Part shown: one piece after another, positions 1 to 8,017 of the stretch
Numbering within the stretch: the stretch's first letter is position 1
Layout of the letters: each line of letters begins with the position of its first letter
From: an uncultured Eubacteriales bacterium
GTDB taxonomy: Bacteria > Bacillota > Clostridia > Lachnospirales > Lachnospiraceae
DNA: 50,580 nt
Assembly (NCBI GenBank): GCA_902797845.1
Contig: CADBUJ010000056.1
Span: forward strand, 1-50,580
Direction: 5' to 3'
The notes under the pieces: generated by a model
The model's input: the letters and a program-made list of their open reading frames with translations, nothing else
What the model was told of the DNA's origin: nothing
Databases searched by the model: none
Program-made: the position numbers and the translations under genes

Positions 1-196
1 AACTGCCACTATCACATTTATAGATCAGGGCATACCTTATGATCCTCTTGCAAAGGAAGATCCGGACATCACCCTTGATGCAGGGGACAGAGAGATAGGC
101 GGACTTGGTATATTTATGTCCAAACAGCTTATGGATGACATCACTTACGAATATAAGGACGGAAAGAATATACTTAGGCTTAAGAAAAATCTTTGA
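1..196 (+). CDS. RsbW/SpoIIAB-type ATP-binding regulatory protein (3' end only)
   Basis: Only the last ~64 residues are in the window, read in frame 2 and ending in TGA at 194-196. The visible part contains FIDQGIPYDP, then DIT, then REIGGLGIFMSKQLMD and a final G-K-N-I-L-R-L strand. This is the G2-box/C-terminal pattern of the small GHKL (HATPase_c_2) proteins that act as anti-sigma factors or serine kinases in RsbW/SpoIIAB switches. The N-terminal N box lies outside the window, so partner and target sigma factor cannot be read. Such genes usually sit beside an anti-sigma-factor antagonist, which would be upstream of base 1. The next gene starts 13 bases downstream on the same strand and may be co-transcribed. 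Confidence 0.75.
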   Translation, partial: TATITFIDQGIPYDPLAKEDPDITLDAGDREIGGLGIFMSKQLMDDITYEYKDGKNILRLKKNL

Positions 197-209
197 TCAG
201 GATATTAAA

Positions 210-1079
210 ATGGAAACTGTTTACCCGTCTAAAATCGATCTTCATATGCATTCCACTGTTTCCGACGGAACAGATACTCCGGAGGAGATCCTTCAGAATG
301 TAAAAAAAGCAGATATCAAGCTTTTCTCTCTTACTGATCATGATGCCATAAAGGGATGCATCATCATAAGAGGGCTGCTTAAGGAGGGTGATCCCTGTTT
401 TATCCCCGGAGTGGAATTTTCCTGCAGTGATGACAAAGGCAAATATCATATACTGGGATACGGATATGATCCTGAAGATGGTGCCATAAGGGGCGTTGTA
501 GAGAAAGGTCATTCCTTAAGAATGATGAAGGTAAACGCCAGACTGGAATTCTTAAAGGATGCCTTCGGCGTAGTCTTTCCCCAGGAGGAACTGGACAGAT
601 TATTCGCCATGGAGAATCCCGGAAAGCCCCATATAGGAAATCTGATGGCAAAATACGGATATGCCAAAGACAAAAATGATGCCATAAAGAATTACATCAA
701 TAAAAAGAAGTTTAAAAATGTACATGTAAGGCCTGACGAAGCAATAGAAGGCATACTTAAAAGCGGAGGTACGCCTGTTCTTGCCCATCCCGCCTACGGA
801 GACGGAGACCAGCTTATCCTTGGAGAGGAGCTGGATGAGAGGGTAGGATATCTTAAGGGCTTCGGCCTTAAGGGTGTGGAGGCTTTTTATTCCGGCTTTA
901 CCGCAAAGATAAGGGAACAGGTGCTTACGCTGGCATCTAAATATGATCTTTACGTAACTGCCGGAAGCGATTATCACGGCACAAATAAAATGATCAAACT
1001 GGCAGAAAACGATCTTCCTGACAGCGCGGACTATCCGGAAGGTCTTAAGAGGTTTTTACGGGAAGTGGTAATGAGGTAA
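210..1079 (+). CDS. PHP-domain metal-dependent phosphoesterase
   Basis: A 289-residue protein of the polymerase-and-histidinol-phosphatase (PHP) superfamily. Visible metal-binding motifs in order: DLHMHS (H12, H14) with D19-G20, LTDHDAI (D43, H44), GVEF near residue 68, PVLAHPAYG, and AGSDYHG near the C terminus. Size and layout match the TrpH/YciV group, some members of which hydrolyse 3',5'-nucleoside bisphosphates or short RNA 5' ends; the substrate here is not shown by the sequence. I chose the ATG at 210 because an AGGA lies about 8 bases upstream and the PHP motif begins right after it. A longer in-frame reading from a TTG at 105 would run through the preceding gene. The MscS gene starts one base after the stop, so the two are probably co-expressed. 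Confidence 0.85.
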   Translation: METVYPSKIDLHMHSTVSDGTDTPEEILQNVKKADIKLFSLTDHDAIKGCIIIRGLLKEGDPCFIPGVEFSCSDDKGKYHILGYGYDPEDGAIRGVVEKGHSLRMMKVNARLEFLKDAFGVVFPQEELDRLFAMENPGKPHIGNLMAKYGYAKDKNDAIKNYINKKKFKNVHVRPDEAIEGILKSGGTPVLAHPAYGDGDQLILGEELDERVGYLKGFGLKGVEAFYSGFTAKIREQVLTLASKYDLYVTAGSDYHGTNKMIKLAENDLPDSADYPEGLKRFLREVVMR

Positions 1080-1080
1080 T

Positions 1081-1962
1081 ATGCAGTCTGGAATCTTAAA
1101 GGATAAAGAAATATTCGGATTTGTGATCCCTGACGGGGTATGGAGCATAATTAAATTCCTTGTGGCTGCGGTGATCGCAGTTATAATAGTCCTTATCCTT
1201 CTTGCAGTCATAAAAAGGGTATTCAGGAAAAGACTCAAATCCGACAATAAAATACAGGTAAGACTTGTGGAGAATGTCTTCAGGGGAGCCGTTATCATAA
1301 TAGCAGCTCTTTTCGTTGTGATGAGCGTAGAGGAAACAGCCTCCATAGGAAGAGTCCTTTTCCAGGGGACAGCCGTTCTTACGGCTGTTATAGGATTTGC
1401 AGCTCAGCCTGTGATCTCTGATATCATCTGCGGCTTTATCATAAGCTCCGGAAAGCCCTTTGATCTCGGGGACAGGATAGAGCTGGAAGACGGCACCAGA
1501 GGTGTCGTAAAGGATATAACCATGCGCCATGTGGTGTTAAGGAAGATGGATACCATAGATGTTATAATCCCAAACAGCAAAATGAATTCCATGACCATCA
1601 CCAACATGAGCAGAAATACGGAGTACCGCTCCATCAATTTCAGATTCAGTGTGGCATACGGTACTGATATAGAAAAGGCAATGGAGGTAATCTCCAATGC
1701 CGTAAAGGAAAGCGAATATACTGTTCCGGGTTATAACATAAGAGGTACGGAAGAATACGGCCCGGTTTATTTTATGGCATACGAGGATTCGTGCCTGGCA
1801 CTTAATACTACAGTTTATTTTAAGCCTTCTGTCCCTTCGGAATGGGTATACAGCGACATCAATAAAAGGGTGGATAAAGCCCTTAAGGAAAACGATATAG
1901 AGATACCGTTCAATTACATGAACGTTATCGTAAAAGAGGGATCATCAAAGAAAGAATTCTGA
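1081..1962 (+). CDS. Small-conductance mechanosensitive channel, MscS family
   Basis: A 293-residue membrane protein. Three hydrophobic segments lie at about residues 20-43, 60-80 and 88-120; the third carries the pore-lining signature GFAAQPVISDIICGF followed by the beta-domain start (FDLGDRIELEDGTRGVVKDI) and the IPNSKM motif. This is the standard MscS core, and the length equals the minimal MscS type. It should release osmolytes during hypo-osmotic shock. The start ATG follows the preceding stop by one base, with GAGG just upstream, so translational coupling with the PHP gene is likely. The 3' end overlaps the convergent ferredoxin gene by 18 bases, and no terminator is visible between the two. 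Confidence 0.92.
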   Translation: MQSGILKDKEIFGFVIPDGVWSIIKFLVAAVIAVIIVLILLAVIKRVFRKRLKSDNKIQVRLVENVFRGAVIIIAALFVVMSVEETASIGRVLFQGTAVLTAVIGFAAQPVISDIICGFIISSGKPFDLGDRIELEDGTRGVVKDITMRHVVLRKMDTIDVIIPNSKMNSMTITNMSRNTEYRSINFRFSVAYGTDIEKAMEVISNAVKESEYTVPGYNIRGTEEYGPVYFMAYEDSCLALNTTVYFKPSVPSEWVYSDINKRVDKALKENDIEIPFNYMNVIVKEGSSKKEF

Positions 1963-2772
1963 TCTTTTCGGATCCGAATGATTCTTTTCCAGATACTTTT
2001 TGTGAGATATAAAATCGGGATCCGTAAAATACTTGGCTCCCTGAGGACAGCATTTGATACAGGACTGGCACTTTATGCATACTCCCGGGACTGAAGATAC
2101 ATCCTCGAAGGAAATGGATCCCATGGGGCATAACTGGGCACAAAGCCCGCAGTCCGAACATTTTCTCATATCTGTTACAGGCTTTGCTTTTAAAAAAGAA
2201 GCAGGGCCTTTATCTTCTTTAAGGGGAATATAATATGGGGCTATCTCTCTTTTGGAGGGAGGCAGGATACAATGATCAGGCACCGGTTCACCGGACATGA
2301 TCCTGTCAGCTGCCTTTTGTGAAAGGGCCTTAAGCATATCCGTGTCGTTTTTATCCGGACGCCCCTTTCCTATATCCGCAAATGCATGGGCACAGCAGAT
2401 TGCAGCCGCAGCAATTGGTACAAATCCAAGATCTTCAAGAGTATATGTAAGCTCTGTCAGAGAAGAGTCGTAGCTTCTGTTGCCGAAGGTTACCAAAGGG
2501 ATAAGGAGAGTTGATGATCCTGAAAACAGCTCCTTTATAAAAGGCAGGAATTTGTTGGGCACTCTTCCTGCGTAGGTGGGAGTACCGAATACAACGAGAT
2601 CATCCTCTGAAAAAGAGATCTTTTCCTTTCTTTTCTCCGGAAGAGTCACGTCCAGACTTTTATGGGAAGCTCCGATCCTTGATGCCAGAGATTTGCCCAG
2701 CTTTACGGTTACAAGTGCCGTATTTCCCGTGGGACTGAAGTAAACGGAATAAACATTTTTTATATCCTTCAT
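1945..2772 (-). CDS. EFR1-type flavodoxin/4Fe-4S ferredoxin fusion
   Basis: A 275-residue cytosolic redox protein. The N terminus has a flavodoxin fold: the FMN phosphate loop is seen as YFSPTGNTALVT near residues 10-21, and VVFGTPTYAGRVPNK follows at about 60-75. From about residue 204 come two consecutive cluster motifs, CSDCGLCAQLCP and CIKCQSCIKCCP, each binding one 4Fe-4S cluster as in bacterial 2[4Fe-4S] ferredoxins. This fusion is called the EFR1 family in Clostridia. Its electron partner is not evident from the neighbourhood. A GGAGGG ribosome site lies 8 bases before the ATG. It is divergent from the zinc-ribbon gene at 2892. Confidence 0.88.
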   Translation of the reverse strand: MKDIKNVYSVYFSPTGNTALVTVKLGKSLASRIGASHKSLDVTLPEKRKEKISFSEDDLVVFGTPTYAGRVPNKFLPFIKELFSGSSTLLIPLVTFGNRSYDSSLTELTYTLEDLGFVPIAAAAICCAHAFADIGKGRPDKNDTDMLKALSQKAADRIMSGEPVPDHCILPPSKREIAPYYIPLKEDKGPASFLKAKPVTDMRKCSDCGLCAQLCPMGSISFEDVSSVPGVCIKCQSCIKCCPQGAKYFTDPDFISHKKYLEKNHSDPKRSEFFL

Positions 2773-2823
2773 GATATTAGCCCTCCGTTCTAAAACCTGT
2801 TATATAAATAATACAATAAAGAA

Positions 2824-2852
2824 TTGTAAAATAAATCAATAAAATATATAAT
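2824..2852 (+). promoter_or_regulatory. Sigma-A-like promoter for the small zinc-ribbon gene
   Basis: TTGTAA at 2824-2829 and TATAAT at 2847-2852 are separated by 17 bases in a very AT-rich divergent intergenic region. Transcription would start about 30 bases before the ATG at 2892. Confidence 0.55.
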
Positions 2853-2891
2853 CTAGGTTAAATAATCCTTTTATCATTACGGAGGTTTCTT

Positions 2892-3164
2892 ATGTCTTTA
2901 ATCAGCAGAGATCAGATCATCGGAGCTTATGTTTTCAGCAAGGGAAATAAGGATTATCTGGAAAGAGATACCCTGGAAAAATGCGGTTGTTTTTCATGCA
3001 AAAAGATCTTCACACCCGGAGAGATCAAAGAATATGCTGAGGATCCCAAGGGACCCACAGCCGTATGTCCTTATTGCGGAGAGCTTACCGTTCTTCCCGA
3101 AGGTGGCGGAAGAATAATCACAGACAAATTCCTGGATGCAGTTAATGCATACTGGATCAAATAA
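2892..3164 (+). CDS. Small zinc-ribbon protein of unknown function
   Basis: A 90-residue soluble protein with two Cys pairs: CFSC near residues 33-36 and CPYC near 59-62, separated by FTPGEIKEYAEDPKGPTAV. This spacing and the PxEI...TAxCPYCG pattern match a widespread family of small uncharacterised cytoplasmic proteins that probably bind one zinc. GGAGG stands 6 bases before the ATG. The gene is monocistronic: it has its own promoter and is followed by a strong hairpin terminator. No function can be assigned. Confidence 0.75.
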   Translation: MSLISRDQIIGAYVFSKGNKDYLERDTLEKCGCFSCKKIFTPGEIKEYAEDPKGPTAVCPYCGELTVLPEGGGRIITDKFLDAVNAYWIK

Positions 3165-3177
3165 TTAATTTTTTAAC

Positions 3178-3215
3178 AAATCTTCTGTTTTATTTTATAA
3201 CAGAAGATTTTCTTT
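3178..3215 (+). terminator. Rho-independent terminator after the zinc-ribbon gene
   Basis: A perfect 12-bp stem (AAATCTTCTGTT paired with AACAGAAGATTT) around a 9-base loop, followed by TTCTTT. It isolates the small gene from the kinase downstream. Confidence 0.85.
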
Positions 3216-3222
3216 ATGTATA

Positions 3223-3242
3223 AAAGGGTGAGTGCGCCCTTT
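3223..3242 (+). promoter_or_regulatory. Short GC-rich hairpin in the leader of the FGGY kinase
   Basis: AAAGGGTG and CGCCCTTT pair (one G-U) around the loop AGTG, 37 bases before the ATG at 3279. No U-run follows, so it is not a typical terminator. It may stabilise the mRNA 5' end. I could not identify a convincing promoter between it and the terminator upstream. Confidence 0.35.
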
Positions 3243-3278
3243 AAAATACAACTTTTTACATTCAAGGAGGAGAACTAA

Positions 3279-4778
3279 ATGTCAAAGTATGTAGTAGGTA
3301 TCGATGCGGGAACCACAGGTATTCGCGCAATAGCATTCGATCACGATTCAAATATCCTTTCAAATGCTTATTCCGAATTCCCTCAGTATTTCCCCAAGGA
3401 TGGCTGGTGCGAGCAGGATGCAGACGAGATCTGGGATGTAGCCATCAATATGATCAAAAAATGCGTTGACGACGGCGGATTAAGCTTCGAAGATATGGTA
3501 GCCATCGGTATAACGAATCAGAGAGAGACCACGGTGCTTTGGGATAAGGAAACAGGAAAAGCTGTTTATCATTCCATCACCTGGCAGGATATGAGGACTG
3601 CAGACAGGATCACAGAGATCAATGAAAAATACGGCGAGGCTGAATTCGGAAGGGTTGGAAGTACTGCTTCCACAAACGGAACCGGAGCCACCCTTGAATG
3701 GATAATCAAGAACAGCCCCGAAGTAAGAAAGGGTATCGAAGAAGGAAGAGTTCTTTTCGGATGGGTAGATTCCTGGCTTATCTGGAAGCTTACAGGCGGC
3801 AAGGTGCATGTGGCTGATTCCACAAATATGGCCGGAACATCCATGTTCGATTATACAAAATTTGATTACCATGACGGCTTCCTTAAGGAGTTCGGTATCC
3901 CCAGAGAGATCCTTCCTGAAGTAGTTGTAACAGGTAAATATCAGTTTGATACAGATCCCGATGTTACATTCGGTTACAGCATCCCCATAGCAGCATCTGC
4001 AGGCGATCAGACTGCAGCAGCTGTAGGACAGGCATGTATCAAGCCCGGTATGGTAAAGAACACATACGGAACAGGTGCATTCATGGTAATGAATACCGGC
4101 GATGCCTATCCTTCAGGACTTCCTTGGGATACAGGTATGTTCTTTGAAACAGCAAACGATATTTCAGACAAGCTCCATTGGGCTATAGAAGGATTTGCAA
4201 ATGTTTCCGGTTCGGCAGTTCAGTGGCTCAGAGACGGTGCAGGTATCGTTGTTGATGCAAAGGAAGCAGAGCAGCTTGCAACATCAGTAGAAGACAACGG
4301 CGGTGTTTACTTCGTTCCCGCTTTCGCAGGACTTCCCAATGGTTCCGACCCTTATGCAAGAGGAACTATCATCGGTATAACAAGAGGAACCACAAAGGCT
4401 CATCTTTGCCGTGCAGCTATCGAGGCAATGGCATTCCAGATGGTTGAAGTATTCAATAAGATGGCAGAATATGCAGGCGTTCCGGTAACAGAGCTTCGTG
4501 CAGACGGCGGTGGAGCTAAGAATGACTTCCTTATGCAGTTCCAGGCAGATATCCTCGGCGTTCCCGTTGCAAGACCTGTAATAATCGAGACCACATGTCT
4601 CGGTGCAGCATATCTTGCAGGTGTTAAGGTAGGCTTCTGGAAGGATATGGAAGAAGTTGCCGAGAAATGGCAGTGCGATAAGAGATTCGAGCCCAAACTC
4701 TCCGAGGAGAGAAGAAAAGAGCTTTATGACAACTGGTGCAGAGCCGTTGAACATGCAAAGGGCTGGCTTAAGAAATAA
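3279..4778 (+). CDS. FGGY-family carbohydrate kinase, glycerol-kinase-like
   Basis: A 499-residue ATP-dependent sugar/polyol kinase, the usual glycerol kinase length. The phosphate-1 loop is IDAGTTG (residues 8-14); glycerol-kinase landmarks include NQRETT (R82, E83), W102 in ITWQD, GDQ near 242, TYGTGAFMVMNTG, and the C-terminal DGGGAKNDFLMQFQADILG and ETTCLGAAYLAG blocks. In E. coli GlpK the glycerol pocket also uses Tyr135 in a DPYFSGTK segment; here that stretch reads STASTNGTGATLEW (128-141) and no Tyr is present. The substrate may therefore be glycerol or a related polyol. The ATG has a strong AAGGAGGAG site. Two amidohydrolase genes follow on the same strand, but a hairpin at 4810 lies between. 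Confidence 0.85.
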   Translation: MSKYVVGIDAGTTGIRAIAFDHDSNILSNAYSEFPQYFPKDGWCEQDADEIWDVAINMIKKCVDDGGLSFEDMVAIGITNQRETTVLWDKETGKAVYHSITWQDMRTADRITEINEKYGEAEFGRVGSTASTNGTGATLEWIIKNSPEVRKGIEEGRVLFGWVDSWLIWKLTGGKVHVADSTNMAGTSMFDYTKFDYHDGFLKEFGIPREILPEVVVTGKYQFDTDPDVTFGYSIPIAASAGDQTAAAVGQACIKPGMVKNTYGTGAFMVMNTGDAYPSGLPWDTGMFFETANDISDKLHWAIEGFANVSGSAVQWLRDGAGIVVDAKEAEQLATSVEDNGGVYFVPAFAGLPNGSDPYARGTIIGITRGTTKAHLCRAAIEAMAFQMVEVFNKMAEYAGVPVTELRADGGGAKNDFLMQFQADILGVPVARPVIIETTCLGAAYLAGVKVGFWKDMEEVAEKWQCDKRFEPKLSEERRKELYDNWCRAVEHAKGWLKK

Positions 4779-4809
4779 TCAAGATCTATAAGATCCGGAT
4801 CAAAGGGTG

Positions 4810-4845
4810 TGCTTCGGGCTTTGCCCGGAGCATGCTCGTTTTAAG
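4810..4845 (+). terminator. Hairpin after the FGGY kinase, probable weak terminator
   Basis: A 10-bp stem (TGCTTCGGGC with GCCCGGAGCA, one G-U) around TTT. The following sequence is only moderately T-rich (CTCGTTTTAAG), so some read-through into the amidohydrolase genes is likely. Confidence 0.5.
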
Positions 4846-4885
4846 AATAATGTTTTCCTTAGGGAAAAGATAATGGAGAAAATAT

Positions 4886-6412
4886 ATGGGAAATATTGCT
4901 TTTATTAATGCGAATGTGATCCCCATGGAGGAGAGAAAAAGATTCTCGGCCGTTCTTGCAGTGGACGGTAAGATAGTCGCAGCCGGTACAGATGAGGAGA
5001 TTACCGAAAAGGCCAGGGAATACGGGGTGACCCCCATAGATCTTAAGGGCAAGACAGTACTTCCGGGTTTTCATGACTGTCATGCACACCTTACCATCAC
5101 AGGCTTTGATGCCATGGGAATAAATATGTACGATGCTCCCGACATCAAAACAGTTATAGAAAGATTAAAGGAGGCAGATGAGACCTGGCCCGAAGACAGA
5201 TGGCTTTTCGGCATGAGACTTGATGAAGGTCTTCTGGCAGAAAAGAGACCGCCCCTTATGTCCGAACTGGATATTTTCGACCGTCCCGTATTTATATCAG
5301 ACAGAGGCGGACATTATGTAGTCGTAAACAGACTGGCCTTCGATGCTCTCGGTATAACAGAGGACCTCAGGGGAGTAAGGATGGGAGAAGACGGAAAACC
5401 CAACGGCAGGCTCCAGGATGAGGCCAATAAGAAGGCAAGGAACAATTATCCCCACAGCGAGCAGGAAACTCTTGAAGCAATGATCTACACCTGCGAAGAA
5501 GCGCTTAAAAAGGGTATTACCACCATACACGGTCAGGAGGGCTCTGCAGCAGATGACCCTTCCATGAGGCTTGTGCTTGAAAACAGAGATAAATTCCCCG
5601 TAGACCTTAACATGTGGTGGCTTTACATCAATGACAACGATGAGCCCATGTGTGAGGAATTAAAGGTATGGGGCGGAGATATACTTCTGGACGGATCCAT
5701 AGGATCCAGAACGGCTGCCTTTTTCGAGAACTACTGCGACGGTGACGGAAACGGTTACCTTAATTATGATGATGACCTTATAAACGACCATGTGGAGAAA
5801 GCCATCATGAAGGACCATGCCGTTTCTTTCCACGCCATCGGAGAAAGAGGCATATGGCAGGCATTAAATTCATACGAGAGAGCTCTGGAGCTTCATCCCG
5901 AGAAAAAAGAGACTGCAAAGCTCAGACTTGAACATATGGGATGGCCCACCGAAGAGGATATGGAAAGAGCCGGCAGGATGGGAGTAAGGGTATCTACACA
6001 GCCTGCATTTACATATTTAAGAGGAGGCCCCGAATCCATATACCGCTCCCGTCTGGGAGAGGAAAGAGAGAAGAGAGGGTATCCTTTAAGAAGGATGCTT
6101 GATCACGGGATAATCATTGGAGGAGGCTCAGATTCCGACATTACGCCTATGGATGCATTGCTTGGTATCCATTCTGCAGTAAATCCCCCTTATCCCGAAA
6201 ATGCCGTAACACCTTATGAAGCCGTGCGCATGTACACCTCAGACGGAGCAAAGTGCGGCTGGGAGGAGGATTTCAAAGGAATGCTCCTTCCCGGGATGCA
6301 GGCAGATATGGTAGTACTGGACGAGGATCCTCTTACCTGTGATCCTCTGGCCATTAAAGATATAAAGATCCTTAAAACAGTAAGAAAGGGCGACATAGTA
6401 TACGAAGGATAA
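4886..6412 (+). CDS. Amidohydrolase family 3 protein (YtcJ-like), first of a tandem pair
   Basis: A 508-residue metal-dependent hydrolase of the amidohydrolase superfamily. After a short N-terminal beta-sandwich it shows the metal motif DCHAHL (H66, H68), then SFHAIGERG with a His near 317, RLEHMGW near 349 and GGGSDSDITPMD with the catalytic Asp near 416. The C-terminal strand region ends ADMVVLDEDPL. This is the YtcJ/amidohydrolase_3 layout; members hydrolyse amide or related C-N bonds, and the substrate is unknown. GGAG lies 8 bases before the ATG. The next gene is a close paralogue and starts 10 bases after the stop, so both are probably read from one mRNA. No signal peptide; cytoplasmic. 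Confidence 0.85.
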   Translation: MGNIAFINANVIPMEERKRFSAVLAVDGKIVAAGTDEEITEKAREYGVTPIDLKGKTVLPGFHDCHAHLTITGFDAMGINMYDAPDIKTVIERLKEADETWPEDRWLFGMRLDEGLLAEKRPPLMSELDIFDRPVFISDRGGHYVVVNRLAFDALGITEDLRGVRMGEDGKPNGRLQDEANKKARNNYPHSEQETLEAMIYTCEEALKKGITTIHGQEGSAADDPSMRLVLENRDKFPVDLNMWWLYINDNDEPMCEELKVWGGDILLDGSIGSRTAAFFENYCDGDGNGYLNYDDDLINDHVEKAIMKDHAVSFHAIGERGIWQALNSYERALELHPEKKETAKLRLEHMGWPTEEDMERAGRMGVRVSTQPAFTYLRGGPESIYRSRLGEEREKRGYPLRRMLDHGIIIGGGSDSDITPMDALLGIHSAVNPPYPENAVTPYEAVRMYTSDGAKCGWEEDFKGMLLPGMQADMVVLDEDPLTCDPLAIKDIKILKTVRKGDIVYEG

Positions 6413-6422
6413 GGTGATATCA

Positions 6423-7955
6423 ATGGGTAGTATTGGCATTATCAACGGAAATGTTATCCCCATGGATAAACAAAAGAGATATGAGGCAGTTCTTGTGGAG
6501 GACGGCATCATAACGGCTCTTGGGGACAGCGAAACAATAAAAGAAGAAGCTTCGAAAAAGAATATAGAATGCATAGATGTTTCGAAAAAAACTGTGCTTC
6601 CGGGATTGTATGACTGCCACGTGCATATGCTTACAACGGGAGAGAATGCCACAGCCATAGATGTGTATGACTGCAAGGACGTTCAGGAGATAATAAGCAT
6701 ATTCAAAAAGGCTGACGAGGAATACGAACCCGGCAAATGGATCTATGCCAAAAGGCTCGATGAATCAAGGCTGGCAGAGGGAAGACCTCCTCTTATGTCG
6801 GAGCTGGATGTTATAAAAAGACCTGTATTCGTTCTGGACAGAGGCAAGCATTATACTCTGGTAAACAGGGCCGCATATGATGCCCTTGGAGTAACTGAGG
6901 ACATAGTCGGCGTAAGGCTTGACGAAAACAACAAGCCCACCGGAAGGCTTCAGGATCTGGCAAATACATATGCATCAAGAGCATTTTTCGACGCATGGAC
7001 GGAGGAACAAAAAGAGGAGGCCATAAGATTTACTGCAAAGCTTGCAGTATCCAGGGGTATAACTACCATATGTCCCCAGGAAGGTCTCGATTCCACAGAT
7101 GATGATGTTCATCTTATGTGCCGCATGAGGGATTCTCTTCCCATAGACATACAGATCTATTGGAATACTCATGATGTTAACGACATAAAGGGAGAAGGAC
7201 TTGATGCCTGGGGCGGAGATATACTTCTTGACGGCTCCATCGGTTCAAGAACGGCGGCATTTTCCGAGCCTTACTGTGACGGTGATACCTGCGGCTATCT
7301 TAACTGGCCGGATGATGAGGTATATCGGATCGTTAAGGAGGCTGTGGAAAACGATCTTATCGTTTCCTTCCATGCCATAGGAGAACTGGGAATAACCCAT
7401 GGACTGGACGCCATGGAGAAGGTGATCGCAGAGATAGGACCGGAAAAAGCGGCAAAGGCAAAGCTCAGACTGGAGCATTTCGGCTTCCCCAACGAAAGAG
7501 ATATTGAAAGAGCCGGAAAGATAAAGTTAAGAGTATCCATGCAGAGTGCCTTTACATATTTAAGAGGCGGCCCGGGTACCGTATACCGCTCCAGACTTGG
7601 TGAGGAAAGAGAAAGCGGAGGATATCCTTCAAGAAAGCTTTTGGATGCAGGATGTATCCTGGGAGGAGGTTCTGATTCTGATGTAACGCCCATGGATTCC
7701 ATCTTCGGAATACATGCGGCAGTAAATCAGCCCTACCCCGAGAATTCCATAACCCCTTACGAGGCCGTAAGGATGTATACCATAGATGCGGCCAAGGTAA
7801 CATGGCAGGATCATATAAAGGGAAGCCTGGAAATAGGAAAACATGGTGACATGGTCATCCTTGACAGAGATCCTTTGAATACAGATCCCAAAACCATAAA
7901 AGATATAAAGGTCCTTAAAACGATACATAAGGGAGACGTGGTTTTTGAGGCTTAA
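6423..7955 (+). CDS. Amidohydrolase family 3 protein (YtcJ-like), second of a tandem pair
   Basis: A 510-residue paralogue of the preceding protein, colinear from end to end. It has the same metal motifs (DCHVHM, SFHAIGELG, RLEHFGF, GGGSDSDVTPMD) and shared unusual blocks such as RPPLMSELD, GGDILLDGSIGSRTAAF and FTYLRGGP. The pair is best explained by local gene duplication; differences cluster in the middle third, which may give different substrates. I chose the ATG at 6423 because AAGGTGAT lies in the right place before it; a GTG at 6414 is in frame but lies inside that ribosome site. Neighbouring kinase and hydrolases could form a salvage route, but nothing in the sequence names the compound. 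Confidence 0.85.
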   Translation: MGSIGIINGNVIPMDKQKRYEAVLVEDGIITALGDSETIKEEASKKNIECIDVSKKTVLPGLYDCHVHMLTTGENATAIDVYDCKDVQEIISIFKKADEEYEPGKWIYAKRLDESRLAEGRPPLMSELDVIKRPVFVLDRGKHYTLVNRAAYDALGVTEDIVGVRLDENNKPTGRLQDLANTYASRAFFDAWTEEQKEEAIRFTAKLAVSRGITTICPQEGLDSTDDDVHLMCRMRDSLPIDIQIYWNTHDVNDIKGEGLDAWGGDILLDGSIGSRTAAFSEPYCDGDTCGYLNWPDDEVYRIVKEAVENDLIVSFHAIGELGITHGLDAMEKVIAEIGPEKAAKAKLRLEHFGFPNERDIERAGKIKLRVSMQSAFTYLRGGPGTVYRSRLGEERESGGYPSRKLLDAGCILGGGSDSDVTPMDSIFGIHAAVNQPYPENSITPYEAVRMYTIDAAKVTWQDHIKGSLEIGKHGDMVILDRDPLNTDPKTIKDIKVLKTIHKGDVVFEA

Positions 7956-7957
7956 TC

Positions 7958-7986
7958 TTTATAAGTTTTTTATAATACTGTATAAT
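7958..7986 (+). promoter_or_regulatory. Probable promoter of the zinc-ribbon membrane gene
   Basis: TATAAT at 7981-7986 with a weak TTTATA 17 bases upstream. It lies 32 bases before the ATG at 8018, whose GGAGG site is clear. Confidence 0.4.
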
Positions 7987-8017
7987 CTAAGATAATTTAT
8001 ACACGGAGGAATATTCA

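Noticed and set aside
105..209. Longer N terminus for the PHP protein from a TTG at 105
   Set aside because: It lies within the end of the preceding ATPase gene, and the ATG at 210 has a well-placed AGGA and begins just before the PHP motif.
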